Assembly: GCA_934045075.1 (NCBI GenBank)
Contig: OW203725.1
Coordinates: 17,358,269-17,422,268 of the forward strand
Source of the DNA: Yponomeuta sedellus
Lineage: Eukaryota; Arthropoda; Insecta; Lepidoptera; Yponomeutidae
Direction of reading: 5' to 3'
Length of the DNA stretch: 64,000 nucleotides
Below are positions 35,271 through 47,510 of this stretch, piece by piece. A program made the position numbers and the translations under genes. The notes below the pieces were generated by a model. That model saw only the letters and a program-made list of their open reading frames with translations, was not told the DNA's origin and searched no databases. The stretch's first letter is position 1. Every line of letters begins with the position of its first letter.

Positions 35271-37308
35271 AGACGCGGTCAAACCCTGCGTATCCGGCTT
35301 GATGGACCACACAATTTTACGAAGCTTTTGAATAAAATAGCGGCTGACGTCTTAATATGCCAATACGCCAACTGTTCAATGTTTATAAATAGGTATGAAT
35401 CCTGGTACGGATTTGAGCCTGGTAGAGATAAAAATTATGTGGTTGGTTTTCCCACATCGATAATATCCCTGTTTTCATTGGGATACTTAAAAACATCAGC
35501 CATCCAAGGTGGATTCCAAAATTGTACATTGCTGTGGTGGATGGATGAATACTATGTTGATGTCAGGGTGTCCAAGGTTGAATTGGTAAATGTACACAAA
35601 ACAAAGAAACAGACAGCGCTACCTAGTGGACAGAAAGTGAAGCAACATGCCTAGAGCGCCATCTATATGGGATCGTTGGAACCTCATGTCACGAAATGCG
35701 ATGACACCTAAAGGATGAAAGCGCTGGCCACGAAAGATACAAAATTAAATATTGTTTTTATACACAGGTCAGTAATAGATGAAAACGGCTTGTATTTAAA
35801 AGTGTAAGTAAGGTACATACACAATTCACACCTGTATCCGAAAGAAGAAGGCAGAGACAAGAGTTTGCCTCTAGCCACCACTGTACTACAATAAAATTCA
35901 AGTGCCCAATCAAAACTGATAAATTCTCACTAAATGCTCCACCAACCCGCACTTGGCCCCCCATGGTAGAGTATGGCCTAACCTTCCTGCGATGCAGAAA
36001 GAGTAGAAGTACAAATGCATTTTGGTAAGCATTTTTTATGCATTTTCGGAAACATATCTGTTTTGGAAAGATTTTCGGAAAAAGAATATTTTGCTGAGAA
36101 ATTATTTATTTTAGGAAAGTTTTTTGGTGATCATTATTTAGGGATCCCTTATAAATTATATATGTCAATTTTACCACACTCTTAGTACCGGGGTCAAAAA
36201 TTTATTAAATATAAGGGTATGATAAAGTACTTTGTTTTTTTGTGAATTGATCTAGTGGATTATTTGTTATTAAGTGGAGAGACCTCCGTAGCGGCTAAGT
36301 CTGGTCGCCGTAAGTGACCAGCAAGCTGTGCAGCTGAGCAATGGGTGCCTGTACTTTGTTATGCAAGGGGAAAAAGGACTGCACTACAGCACCAGGGCAG
36401 TAAATATTCAATAAATATAGAGATATTTATGTGGAGAAAATCTATTTGTAAAGGCTCTATTTTGTAAAGGGGTTAAAAATACAATAAGGGAAAGTTGATC
36501 GAGGGTGTTCTTTTAACTACATTGTACTGAGTACATTCCCTTTCCACCGTCCTTTACCTTTTATAATAGTTTTTCTTAGGAAAAAAATTCCAAAATAGGT
36601 TACATAAAATAAACAATTAAAAAGGAACTTATAAATGCTTGTTGAGCATATAGTCCATCCCACAATGATAATGTATTTTTCCTTCTTAGTTATAATAGAA
36701 AGTATAGTGATAACAGCACGATAGGTATAATTAATTACATTAGAACCTATTGAACCATGGTTACTATATACAACCAAGTCCAAGAGGATAATATACATGA
36801 GACTACCAATTACAGAGAATTGTTATCACATTACCTGGTTCTCGTGAGGGCTCCATCATCTCCAGTTTATCGTATTTACAGTTTAAAAACCACTTTCATA
36901 CAATATTAGTTCAGTCACACACAGCGATGAACCTGTCAGTAACAAGGTCATTAACCTAAATATAGGTACGTCTAGCTGAAAACTATACACAGCACAAAAC
37001 TGAAGACTTTAAAACGGTACTCCTGTATGTGACACAGTTCTGTATGACCTAATTAATTAAATGGTGTTCGGTATTTATCGCTTTAGAAGCTAAAAACCCG
37101 TATTTCCGTACACACTTGACATATAACCTACTAAAACAACGAAACCACAGAGCAGAGCATATAAACGAAACGAACGGACCACAGCAGTGTTGCCAACGAC
37201 AATTATGACATTCTGCCGAGTTTCTTGTAAAAAATGTTTAAAGTTCTATAAAGTCCCCCATTTAACCTGTAGCGGCCACACAAAATACAAGAGCTCGACT
37301 GCGGTCTT
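35271..37308. other. No gene supported; 5S-SINE tail fragment
   Basis: An open frame at 35256-35654 (132 codons) has no domain I recognise and poor codon character. Positions 35935-36005 match the tail of the 5S-derived SINE (CCACCAACCCGCACTTGGCC). Nothing else identified. Confidence 0.4.
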
Positions 37309-37830
37309 ATGTTTGATGTAGGAGTGGGTCGTTGTCCGATATTTCGACGACGAAACGCAACCGTTTTTTCTGGAACGAAAACAGGTCCTCGAAACGGTCC
37401 TCGTTCGCAACTGGTTTCATTGTATGCGAACGAGCAAGTCGCAGAGGACGGTCAAACGAGTGCGAACGAGACGAAATCACGAAACATCGGAAAAAATAAG
37501 TTGTTTTACACGATATTCGACTGTATACTCATAGACATAAAGATTACTTTATTGTATCACAGACCAAAACGAACGGAACGAGCAAGGAGCCGACGACGAC
37601 GTCGCAATGATCTCATTACGTTCTAGGCTCTATTAATATAGAACTAAAGGACATATCCGCGTCAAATAATCTAAGGACTGGTCTCGCGACGAACGAACGC
37701 TGGCACTGCTTTAGAGTCTCTGGCACTGCTTTATAATGAAACGTAAAACGGTCCTATCGTCGCGGAACACAAAACGGTCTTATAAAACGGTTCGTCTTTG
37801 CAACGATCACTCCTAGTTTGATGAGCCTTG
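37309..37830 (+). other. CGAACG/AACGGTC-rich segment of unknown nature
   Basis: Motifs AACGGTCCT, CGAACGA and ACGAAAC recur many times (for example near 37390, 37425, 37465, 37750, 37785). The 105-codon frame has no recognisable domain. The base pattern differs from both flanks, suggesting an unrecognised repeat built of short degenerate units. Confidence 0.4.
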
Positions 37831-39169
37831 CATTATTGTTTGTAATAATCCACCACTCATTTGCCCCCCATTTTGCCATTTACACGCTGACTTGTAATTT
37901 ATTTTGGGTTTAGAGGCCTTTATTGTTAATAAACACTTGTCCGAAGACCAGGTTGAAAAGTAAATTATATCATCCTATTTTAATTTCACTATCAGTGGCG
38001 AGGGAAAGCTTTGTCCATCCCGACAGATTTCCGCATCCCGAAACATGGTTTTTAGAGCCTGGAGAGTGAAAAAAGTGCCCGGCATCGGCGTGCGTGCATG
38101 CAATAACTTATGAACGTTAATAAAGAGAAGGTCCGGAGGCAGTCCCTGGTCTCTGCCTACCCCTCTCGGATACAGACGTGAGGTTATGTTATGTTTTTAT
38201 TTTAATTTCGTTCAGTGTTCGCTCTTTCAAAATCGCTTGGGTTTTCGCACAGGCCGGGGCCCAGGTGACACATGCCACCCTGGTTCTATAGTCACTCTGG
38301 ACTCTGGAGACTTATTGCCACTGTCAAATCTGGCGGCTAAGCAATGCTGAATAAATTGTTGGGCTTTACCGTGGTGTATCATTGTCTGTTCGATACTGTC
38401 CAGTTATATAACAACTAGCTTTTACCCGCGGCTTCGTCCGTGATAGAAATTATCCGACGGGAAAACATTATCGAGTAATTAAGTAAAGGGAAACCCGAAG
38501 TCATATACATCTCCAAAAATTGCAGCTGCTAAAGGTACCTTATGGCTTAGCAGGCATTGATTGATTTTTGATTTGATTTTTAAACTGGTTTATTAACATA
38601 AATAATTAAATCATTACAACCCAGCGTTACTTAATTTTAGGAAGAGGTACCTATCTTATCTTAGTTTTTTTTCAGGCCAAAAATTAGTACCTTTTAAAAC
38701 CTTTAACATAAGAATCAAATCAAAGAACAAACATGTTTAATCTATCGCAAGTACTTATATAAAGGTAAAAGTATGTATACTTTGTAAAAGTATTTTATTT
38801 ACGTATATTTAGTAACGTGATTACTCACATACAGGACTGCGTGTCCAGCAGAGATGTTACAAACAGTATTAACTGGCACATTTATTAATCACAGGACACC
38901 ATAAAGATACACCAGGCTAATTACAGCATTATATGGAATGTGGAATAATGATATGAAATTTGAGGGTAAAATACAATTAAGGCCAAACGGCCGATATTCA
39001 GAGGATTCACCAGAGAAATCAGGTCCCCTATTAGTATGCAATTAAATACAGATTATGGGTCACGAGACTTGGTGCTATCCATCAAACTGGTACCCAGCAC
39101 GTAGTAATGTGGCAATCTTGTCACGTATTTATATCGATTCTTGCAATCATGGTCGCGTTGCACCTTTGT
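37831..39169. other. No gene; dispersed repeat scraps
   Basis: Positions 38100-38180 carry a GGTCTCTGCCTACCCCTCTC tail. Positions 38417-38475 carry AGCTTTTACCCGCGGCTTCG. Positions 38485-38565 are about 90% like 40985-41080 (AAACCCGAAGTCATATACAT, ATGGCTTAGCAGGCATT), a duplicated repeat fragment. Confidence 0.5.
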
Positions 39170-40560
39170 TTACGATTAACTGGTTGTTCTGAGCTGGATT
39201 GGATAACAGGTAAAAATTATGGTAAGTTTCATAACCAAGTCGAAAATTCTCGGAAAATTAATTTTATCATGCAATTTAATGAGGTTTGTCCGGAAAGGTG
39301 CATTAAAAGATATTTTGAAGGCTCGATTTTGAATAACTTGTTGCTTGTTCGTTTTGCTAGTGTTGTTCCCATACAGGACTTCCATAAGTACAAATACAAG
39401 GTCAGATTAGGGTGGTATAAATGGCCATTTTAGTATGGGCACTCAGTTTAGATCACCTATTTAAGAGTCTGCTGACTGCACCAAATGCTTTCGTGGCTTT
39501 GTGTTTAATTTGCGCCATATGGTCGTCCCACGTCAATTTTTTATCCAGGATCAACCCCAGGTACTTGACCGATTTGTTCCAAGGAACAAAATGATTGCCT
39601 ATCTTTAAGGTACGTGAAGGACAAGATCTTTTGCGCGTAAACAAGATCGCTTCAGTTTTTGTGTCGTTGAGCTTCAGTTTCCACTTGCGGAAGGACATTG
39701 ATGGCTAACTGTAGACGGTAAATAACTAGATCGAAGTCATTTGAAGAGGTATAGCACTATATCATCAGCAAAGCATGCTAGGTGAGTTCTGGGTTGCACT
39801 GGGATATCATTTAAGTAAATTAAGAAGAGGAACGGCCGAGGACGAATCTTAGGGGACACCTGCAGGAACAGGCTGAGGAATGCATTGTACCTAAATGTAG
39901 TTGAAAACTACGATCGGAGAGGTAAGAAATAATTTTTATGAGCATAAATGGGACATTGTCATCTAACAGTTTATAAATAAGACCTTTGTGCCAAACCAAA
40001 CGGTGTCAAAAGCTTTCTCTATGTCTAATAGGAACATACCGGATGACTTACCCTGGTTCATTTTATAAAATACATGTTCCAATAAGTGGCGAAAACCAAA
40101 CTGTTCATTTATAATGATTTTATCAGTGGCTTTAAGGAGTATGACTTTTTCAAAAAGTTTACCTAGCGTTAGAACGCGGCTAGTTGGACGATAACTTGTT
40201 GCGATTGTTTCATCTTTTCCATGTTTTTTATTGGTGGCGAAAGTCGGCCAGTTTCCAGTGGGAAGGGAAGTTAGCAATGCTTAGGCAAGCATTAAAAATT
40301 TTAGTTATTAAGACAATGGCCTTATGTGGAAGATTTTTTATGAGGCCATTGGTGAAGTTGTCGTAGCCAGGTATTTTACGTGTCTTGAGCTGACGAATAT
40401 ACATTTGGACTTCTGTAGGCCTTACTGGGCCATACTGATAATAATTGCATGGCTCGTTATTAATTTAGGAAAAGGAGTCATTAACTAGCACCTCAACATT
40501 ATAACTTGTCCAGTCACTTGTCAGACACAATGTTCTCATAGAATGCTGAAGCAAGGGTGT
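39170..40560 (-). pseudogene. jockey/CR1-like non-LTR reverse transcriptase relic
   Basis: Minus-strand fragments in changing frames follow RT order. They are FEKVILLKATDKIIINEQFG (40190-40090), FLLDIEKAFDTVW (about 40030, RT motif A), FLFLIYLNDIP, and HLACFADDIVLY (about 39760, the catalytic FADD motif). KWKLKLNDTKTEAILF and KYLGLILDKKLTWDDH follow (39690-39500), then the C-terminal QNRAFKISFNAPFR region (39330). Frameshifts and stops show it is dead. The endonuclease domain is not evident. Confidence 0.85.
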
Positions 40561-41380
40561 CACATTGCTCGTCAGGTTGGGAAGCATCAGATCCATCGAT
40601 ATTTTTCAGGAGTGCTATAGTTAACTTGGAAGAGGAGGATTACATAGACTTAGCTAAGCGCACCAAGTCCGCATTTGGATTATCAACTCTACTTAGTTTT
40701 TTTATTCCAGATGTCATGATTGTGTTTTTCATTATCTTTTTGAATTTTTTTATTAAGAAAATTTATTTGAGTTCTTGACATTATGCGTTTTTCTCGTTTT
40801 GAACACATCTGCGTAACCAATTTTTACATCTCATGAGTCTTTTTATTTAAAGAGATATTTTTTTCGCACCATACTTAATGGTCGGTAATGGTACGGATCT
40901 GTCCCTAGCTAATATGATGGTCGTTTTGAGGTTATCTATTTCTTCCTTAGTCTTAAATACGCTAGCTGACAAAGTTATATTATCATTTGTAAATCAAGTA
41001 AAGAGAAACCCGAAGTAATATACATCTCCATAAAAATTAAAGCTGCTAAAGGTGCCTTATGGCTTAGCAGGCATTACGATTTTTCACCGTGCGTTTATTT
41101 CCAAAAAATCTGCGAGATACAGAAAATGTACAAAGGTGCACGCGCTTGCGAAAAAAAATCGCACGAAAATAATGCGAAAACAAGCAATCAGTACAGTACA
41201 CGATTTACAATATTAGCGGCGATATTATTCACTATTATGCGTGCTAAGCCTTAATCTGATTCAGCTTGCTCTAACTGGCCACACTGAGCACAGTAGTTAA
41301 TAGTGATGTAAACCGCAGACTAAACATGACTTGTAATTATTCTGTGGCAATAAAAAAAAATTAAGAAAGCGTTCCAATTA
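40561..41380. other. No gene; retroelement scraps
   Basis: It may contain further degraded 5' LINE sequence up to about 40950. Positions 40985-41080 duplicate the fragment at 38485-38565. The rest is AT-rich. Confidence 0.4.
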
Positions 41381-41523
41381 TATAGTTTGGCAAAAAAGTC
41401 TAGATAACAACAAAACTTTGCATGGAGAAAAGCACACAACAATTAAGAGAAAAGTCACTTTTTGCAACTTCAGTATGGATATTGTTATCTTAATTAATAT
41501 CTAGACTTTTTTCCCAAGCTGTA
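41381..41523. mobile_element. 143-bp MITE
   Basis: Ends TATAGTTTGGCAAAAAAGTC and, inverted, TACAGCTTGGGAAAAAAGTC, each continuing TAGATA. TA lies at the boundaries. Confidence 0.75.
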
Positions 41524-42034
41524 AATTTAAATAAATTGAGCAATATACTAGAGTAGTTTCCAGTAGTTTCTTTCAAAAATATCTTTGTTAGAAAGGTTTC
41601 TTTTCATTGTTCTGAGGTTTTTGCCAAAAATACATGAAGCTTTAAAATTTTGACTGAAATTACAACTCCATAATAATCATGTTTTGCATTCCGCTCAATC
41701 ACTCAGAAAATATCCGACAAAATTCTAAAATTTGAACGTAGCCATTACTTACATTTCAATGTCAAATTAATGTCAAGTGATTGGATTGGTTTCTTAACAC
41801 AAATTTTATCAGTATGAAATATTGGCGACGTTCTATTGGTCCAAAATTAAAATGTGTTTTATATTTTAGCCAATCTGTTGCTTGTTTGGGCATAATGAAT
41901 GATAAGAAAAATTTGCTGACCGGAATGAAGATATTAAGTAGAGAACCTAATATTTTTTAGATTCTATTTGACCTTCCAACTGTTTGCGAGTTGCAACTTT
42001 TCCTTTTTTTATTTTATTAATTTTTCTACCTAGG

Positions 42035-42045
42035 TATATATAAAA
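42035..42045 (+). promoter_or_regulatory. TATA box of the G6PD gene
   Basis: TATATATAAAA lies about 120 bp before the ATG and is the only strong TATA in the upstream region, so transcription would start around 42065-42090. Having its own TATA box suggests a working promoter. Confidence 0.5.
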
Positions 42046-42162
42046 AACGAAAATTCATTTTATTTCATTTCATTGACATAAATCGTTTAGTTAGTGACGG
42101 ACGCGTGAAGTATATATTCACGATTGTAAAACTTTTTATCAGGGTTATAAACTTTATTTACC

Positions 42163-43644
42163 ATGGAAAATAAAGCGGATTTTGATTATCCTCACACTTT
42201 CATCTTGTTGGGAGCATCAGGTGACTTAGCTAAGAAGAAAATCTATCCGACTATTTGGTTTCTGTACCGGGACAACCTATTGCCCAAGCAAACCAAGTTT
42301 GTTGGTTACGCTCGTACGAAGCAAACTATTCAAGATGTGCGAGAGAAATGTAAAAAATACATGAAGGTGCGAGCTGGCGAGGAGGGGAAATTCGAGGAGT
42401 TTTGGCAGAATAACACGTATGTATCAGGCTCTTACGACAAGAGAGTTGACTTTGAGCTGCTTAATCAAGAAATCTCAAGGAACGAGAAAGGTCTTATCGC
42501 GAATAGAATATTTTACCTCGCTGTGCCACCAACTGTGTTCGAGGATGTGACTGTGAACATCAGGAATGCCTGCATCGCCATCAAGGGCTACACTCGTGTT
42601 ATCATTGAGAAGCCTTTCGGCCGTGATGTTGACAGCTCCAACAAGTTGAGTAACCACCTGGCTGGCCTGTTCAAGGAAGAACAAATCTACAGAATTGACC
42701 ACTATCTTGGCAAGGAGATGGTACAAAACCTTATGACAATCAGATTTGCCAATACAATCTTTTGTCCTTCATGGAACAGAGAAAACATTGCTTCAGTTTT
42801 GATTTCATTCAAGGAGCCATTTGGTACTGAAGGCAGAGGTGGCTACTTTGATGACTTTGGAATTGTGAGAGATGTCATGCAGAACCATTTGTTACAAATT
42901 CTTTCTCTGATTGCTATGGAAAAGCCTGTTACACTAAATCCAGATGACATTCGTGATGAGAAGGTCAAAGTTCTTAGGCACATTCCAGCTATAGAAATTA
43001 AAGACTTGCTTGTGGGACAGTATGTCGGCAATCCTAATGGACAAGGGGAAGAGAAACTGGGCTATTTAGATGATCCAACTGTGCCCAAGAACTCAGTTAC
43101 CCCTACATATGCCTTAGCTTCTCTTTCGATCAACAATTCTAGATGGGAAGGGGTGCCTTTCATCCTAAGGTGTGGTAAAGCCTTGAATGAGAGAAAAGCA
43201 GAGGTAAGAATTCAATACAAGGATGTACCTGGAGATATCTTTGATGGGCACGCCAAGAGAAATGAGCTGGTGATCAGAGTTCAGCCAGGGGAGGCTTTGT
43301 ATGTTAAACTAATGAGCAAGTGTCCAGGCATGAAGTTTGAGCTGGTGGAGACAGAGTTGGATCTGACATACAGCCTGCGCTACAGGGAAGCCCCTGTACC
43401 TGATGCATATGAGAGACTGATCCTGGATGTATTCACTGGCACTCAAATGCACTTTGTTCGAAGTGATGAGCTTAAAGAAGCCTGGCGCATATTTACGCCT
43501 ATTTTGAAAAAGCTTGAAGAAGAGCATATTAAGCCACATCCCTATGTATATGGCTCCAGAGGCCCCGTGGAGGCTGACGGAAAGCTGGCCGAGTACAATT
43601 TTAAGTATTCTGGTTCCTACAAATGGGAGAAGCCTAAGCTGTGA
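42163..43644 (+). CDS. Zw: glucose-6-phosphate 1-dehydrogenase, intronless
   Basis: It oxidises glucose 6-phosphate to 6-phosphogluconolactone with NADP, the entry step of the cytosolic oxidative pentose phosphate pathway. The NADP-binding [10 protein letters not shown] is at residues 17-26 and EKPFGRD at 149-155. The substrate-site RIDHYLGKE is at 177-185 (Lys184, His180). The catalytic His of [10 protein letters not shown] is His242; the spacing matches human Lys205, His201 and His263 shifted by 21. The C-terminal domain is complete and ends [10 protein letters not shown]. At 493 residues it is slightly short because the N-terminal extension is minimal. The start ATG sits in a TTACCATGG context. 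The whole protein lies in one exon, whereas G6PD genes are normally split; a retrocopy or a secondarily intronless paralogue is possible. The frame has no disabling changes, so it is presumably functional. Confidence 0.97.
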   Translation: MENKADFDYPHTFILLGASGDLAKKKIYPTIWFLYRDNLLPKQTKFVGYARTKQTIQDVREKCKKYMKVRAGEEGKFEEFWQNNTYVSGSYDKRVDFELLNQEISRNEKGLIANRIFYLAVPPTVFEDVTVNIRNACIAIKGYTRVIIEKPFGRDVDSSNKLSNHLAGLFKEEQIYRIDHYLGKEMVQNLMTIRFANTIFCPSWNRENIASVLISFKEPFGTEGRGGYFDDFGIVRDVMQNHLLQILSLIAMEKPVTLNPDDIRDEKVKVLRHIPAIEIKDLLVGQYVGNPNGQGEEKLGYLDDPTVPKNSVTPTYALASLSINNSRWEGVPFILRCGKALNERKAEVRIQYKDVPGDIFDGHAKRNELVIRVQPGEALYVKLMSKCPGMKFELVETELDLTYSLRYREAPVPDAYERLILDVFTGTQMHFVRSDELKEAWRIFTPILKKLEEEHIKPHPYVYGSRGPVEADGKLAEYNFKYSGSYKWEKPKL

Positions 43645-43934
43645 AGCCCATTGCTCACTAAAATCTATACAATATGGTGAAGGTTTAACTAACTGATATT
43701 GTTGGTGATATTCTCTTTTCCTATTTGAACTATTAATTTGGTTTAATTTAATGTTCCTGGACTCTGCCTACTTCTTTGATATATAGGCGTGATTAATGTA
43801 TTTAACTGAATTTAAGGCTTACATTTTTTTTAAATATTATTTTTATACATTCCACAGGCAAAAGTTTTTAACCATTTTTTATCTGTAAGCTTTATCATAT
43901 ATTAAGGACAAATGCTGTTTCTGAACAAACTAGC

Positions 43935-43940
43935 AATAAA
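43935..43940 (+). other. Polyadenylation signal of the G6PD gene
   Basis: AATAAA lies about 290 bp after the stop codon in AT-rich 3' UTR sequence. It is the best candidate signal; no obvious encoded poly(A) tract follows. Confidence 0.5.
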
Positions 43941-44189
43941 TATGAAATCTTTGACTCTTATAATATAAAATAATACTCTTATATTTGATAGGGTTCACCA
44001 GAGCAATATATTACCTTTCATTCCCTTCAACATATAATGTAAGACAATAATTCAAACTGAAGTACCTATTTGTTATCTATTTAATTGTTAAAAATCTGTT
44101 TCCACTAGAGATTATTTACAAGACTAGGTCTTTTGCTAAATTGCATTAATATTTATTCCTAGATCTAGTTAGGATATTGGAATAATAGT

Positions 44190-44375
44190 AATGATTAAAA
44201 CTGTTTTTACACGGACTTATGCTCGTTTATTACATTGGTACAATTTTCCAACGTTTCGGCACTTTTTCAGGTGCCGTGGTCCCGGATGTAATAAACGCGC
44301 ATAAATCCGTGTAAAAACAGTTTTAATTATTTCTACTGCTCGTGTTAACCTTAGAAAATACTATAATTGTAATGG
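44190..44375 (-). repeat. Penelope-like element terminal fragment
   Basis: It contains the inverted pair AAAACTGTTTTTACACGGA / TCCGTGTAAAAACAGTTTT around a core CAACGTTTCGGCAC..GTGCCGTGGTCCCGGAT. It ends with the complement of AAGGTTAACACGAGCAGTAG. All of these are shared with the PLE at 61223-62859, but no coding part is left. Confidence 0.75.
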
Positions 44376-44835
44376 TTCAGTGGCAAATCAGATTTCATTT
44401 CATAAATTCGGGTTTCGCAGCTATCTCCTTCTTAAATCTGTGGTGTACAGTTTCGGATAAACTAATTGTGAATGATAAAAAATGTGTCTATTCATCTGCC
44501 ACTGAGATTGTAACTGATAATGATAACCACAATCACCAATGTCGGTAATCACCTTTTATCTACCATTCAATAATATTAGGGCGCGAAAAATACTAGCTGC
44601 TGTGGAATCCCCTGATACCTATAATTCACCAACTCCAATTCATTTCACTGTAGCTTGCTAAGTTCACTATAAGTTCAATGAATCTGCATTTTGTTCATAT
44701 GTAGTCATTCTGTTGTCAAGTACTTTGCGGCACACTTAGCATGTTTCAATAGAATGGTATTTTCAACCGACTTCAAAACAAGTTACTCAATGTGTCTATA
44801 TATTTTCAGCGATAATTCTGTATGCTAAAGGGGAT

Positions 44836-45583
44836 GTTCGTTCCCAGTAGTTCAACTGGTCAGTTCTACTATCGGACTAGTGGGATTTTTTTTTTCTCAG
44901 TAGTTCTTTTTTTCACGAAACTAAAATAGTAGAAGTGAGAATACTGTAGAAAATCAGGGTTCCCAGTAGTTCAACTACAGTTCTACTGTCGGACTAGTGA
45001 GAATCCTTTTTTCTCATTAGTTCTACTCTCATCCGAAACTAAAATAGTAGAACTACTGAGACATATCTAAAAAATCAAGGTTCCAGTAGTTCAACTGACT
45101 TTTCTGCCAATTATAGGGTTTTTTTTCTCCGAACTCCTTTTAAATATCTTTTTACTTTACTTTACTAGAAAATTTTATAGTTAATGGTTCCCTGTCACCC
45201 TCATTTAATTTTAAAATAAGATCTATAAATCCGGCCAAATAGAGTCGTACTTTGGCACCAAAAGTTACCTCCACCATACCTACTTGTTTTATTATTATAA
45301 GTAGGCAACAATCAAACCGTTTAAAATTAAATTAGGTTGACAGGGAACCCTTAACTATAAAATTTTCTAGTAAAAGGACTTCGGAGAAAAAAAACCCTAT
45401 AATTGGCAGAAAAGTCAGTTGAACTACTGGAACCTTGATTTTTTAGATTATGTCTCAGTAGTTAGATTAGATTACTATCTCACTAGTTCTACTATTTTAG
45501 TTTCGTGAAAAAGTAGAACTACTGAGAAAAAAAATCCCACTAGTCCAATAGTAGAACTGACCGTTGAACTACTGGGAACGAAC
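44836..45583. repeat. Large foldback with unequal arms and sub-repeats
   Basis: Outer ends GTTCGTTCCCAGTAGTTCAA and, inverted, the same. Arms are roughly 44836-45215 and 45320-45583, with the innermost part pairing at GGTTCCCTGTCA and TGACAGGGAACC. The left arm is about 115 bp longer because a block (CCCAGTAGTTCAACT ... CTCAGTAGTTCT) is duplicated. No coding frame; an FB-like or MITE-like foldback. Confidence 0.85.
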
Positions 45584-46118
45584 GGTAACAATAAATAATA
45601 ATATTATACCTATTTATCTCATTTTCCATTAACTTTTTAGAAAGAGGTCCCTCACGGGTGGCTACATATATGTCAAGATCTGTTGATATATATGATACAA
45701 TTCTTTTCCGTTCGTTTGAAGTGATTTTTTTTTGTTACAAAAGTAATTATTTATCTATTAGATCTATACCTTGTGCATATCACCAATTCAGGAAAGGCCG
45801 CGTTTTGATTAACTTAGTACTGATATTATGTGATATGATAATAGAAACAATTCTAAAGGAATGGTTTTCTTATTCGCAGTTTACAACATTTGTCTGCCTG
45901 ATTGATAAAGAAAATGATATTTTTTTGTTGATAGTAACAAGGTGCAATTATTTGAGGTCACTGTAGCATACACTGAGTTGTGTAGGTATCTGATCAGCAA
46001 ACAGCGTGATGATGCGGTTCAATAAGGTCTTGCCCATTGACATTCTGTTGTACAATGTATAAGTACCTATTAATTATAATGTATTCTTGACAATACTATT
46101 TAAAAAAAATAAAATGTT
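45584..46118. other. No gene supported
   Basis: A 102-codon frame at 45658-45966 is Ile/Phe/Leu-rich with no recognised domain. AT-rich DNA makes such frames by chance. Confidence 0.35.
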
Positions 46119-46333
46119 TACAGTCCGTTAGCTTTTAGAATATACCTTGGCTACTATCGGATAGAATCGGATATATTCGTGTAATAGAAATATCGGAACT
46201 AAAATGACAATTAAATAAACTAATAAGAAAAGTTTTAGACAGAGCAGGAAGTAGTATTACACTCGTGTGCTTTCGGCGAAAACCGAAGCCTGCTCTACAG
46301 CCCGACGTATATTCTAAAAGCTAACAGACTGTA
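46119..46333. mobile_element. 215-bp MITE with TACAGTC ends
   Basis: Starts TACAGTCCGTTAGCTTTTAG and ends CTAAAAGCTAACAGACTGTA. The inverted ends extend about 29 bp. The first seven bases match the MITE at 32402 and 54326 although the rest differs, suggesting mobilisation by a related transposase. Confidence 0.85.
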
Positions 46334-47098
46334 CTCCCTTTCTTCGATCCCATGACTAGATAGTGCCAACTAATCAGTATCACGTATTTATGTATGTATT
46401 GGTTTTATAGAGCAAAATATGTTTGGCGGAAGATATGTAAAATGCGGATTTCAGTGGTGGTCATGCCGCAGTGGTAAGGAGACTTGTTACATATTATTAT
46501 GTTGGCAGCTGTACCTACAGAACACGAAAGTTATTCACTCAACCTTTACACTTTAATAGTCTGTATTGTCAAAGCATAGAGTTGAATGTACTGTAAAGAT
46601 TTGCCTGTCCTATCTACCAACCTATTTACATGTAAATTTATATTTAGATATGTATTTTGTGATTGATATACATAATATTATAGTAATGTTATGAGTACAG
46701 TAAGTACCAAGTACCATGACTCTACCACTGGTGCATGAATCTTATGTCTACCATGGCTGGATGAGCCCCAATTGTTGCAGACTGTATTTACTGAATCTGA
46801 AAATTATGTTCAATATTTTTTTACATTAATTAGAAAATAAGTTATTGGTTCTGGATCTTTTTGAAACATTTACATCTTATGTATTTAGAATAAATGGTAT
46901 ATTTGAGCATTCCTTTTTATTTTAATTTTACATATGGATTCTTGACGTACAGTCGACAGCAGGTCAACCTTTAATTTTTTTTTGTTAAGTTCTTAACGTC
47001 AATGATTAAAGTGCACGTAAAGGGTGATGTGCTGTCCACTTACAAACTATACACACAGTATACTCGTAGTACCTAAACTCTGGACATTATATACCTAT
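46334..47098. other. No gene seen
   Basis: AT-rich intergenic DNA, nothing recognised. Confidence 0.35.
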
Positions 47099-47257
47099 GG
47101 CTGTTTCATAAAACTGCAATAATAAATATAGTTTATTATGGGTATTCGGAGAACATAGCATAGCTGAGTCGTCCTACCAATCTGTGGGACAATGGATTCT
47201 GAAATGTACATTGAATTGTCATTGTGTACAATAAAATTGTTCTATGAAATAGGCCCC
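47099..47257. mobile_element. 159-bp MITE
   Basis: Ends GGCTGTTTCATAAAACTGCA and, inverted, GGGGCCTATTTCATAGAAC. This belongs to the GGnCTNTTTCA-ended style also seen at 11038 and 20574. Confidence 0.6.
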
Positions 47258-47510
47258 AATAGGCAGTTGCTTGGCACATTGTCCACCACGACCCTGTTTG
47301 ATAACGCTAAAATTATACGTAGTAAGCTGAGGTAGTAAGTAAGGTAAGTATTTCTTAATAACTAATAATGACAATTTCTTGTAAGTTAATAACTACTTTA
47401 TGCCTCGTGTCCAATGACGACCGCCTAACTCTTACTATTTTTGAGGCGGAGTCGCCCTGGATAAAAATGTGAAAGTCCAGGCAAGAGTAAAGGCCTTATA
47501 GTATTTGTGT

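Noticed and set aside
34902..35312. Proline/arginine-rich ORFs on both strands
   Set aside because: Composition-driven frames in a CpG-rich island.
35256..35654. 132-codon ORF as a gene
   Set aside because: No recognisable domain, no splice support and unremarkable codon use; may be chance.
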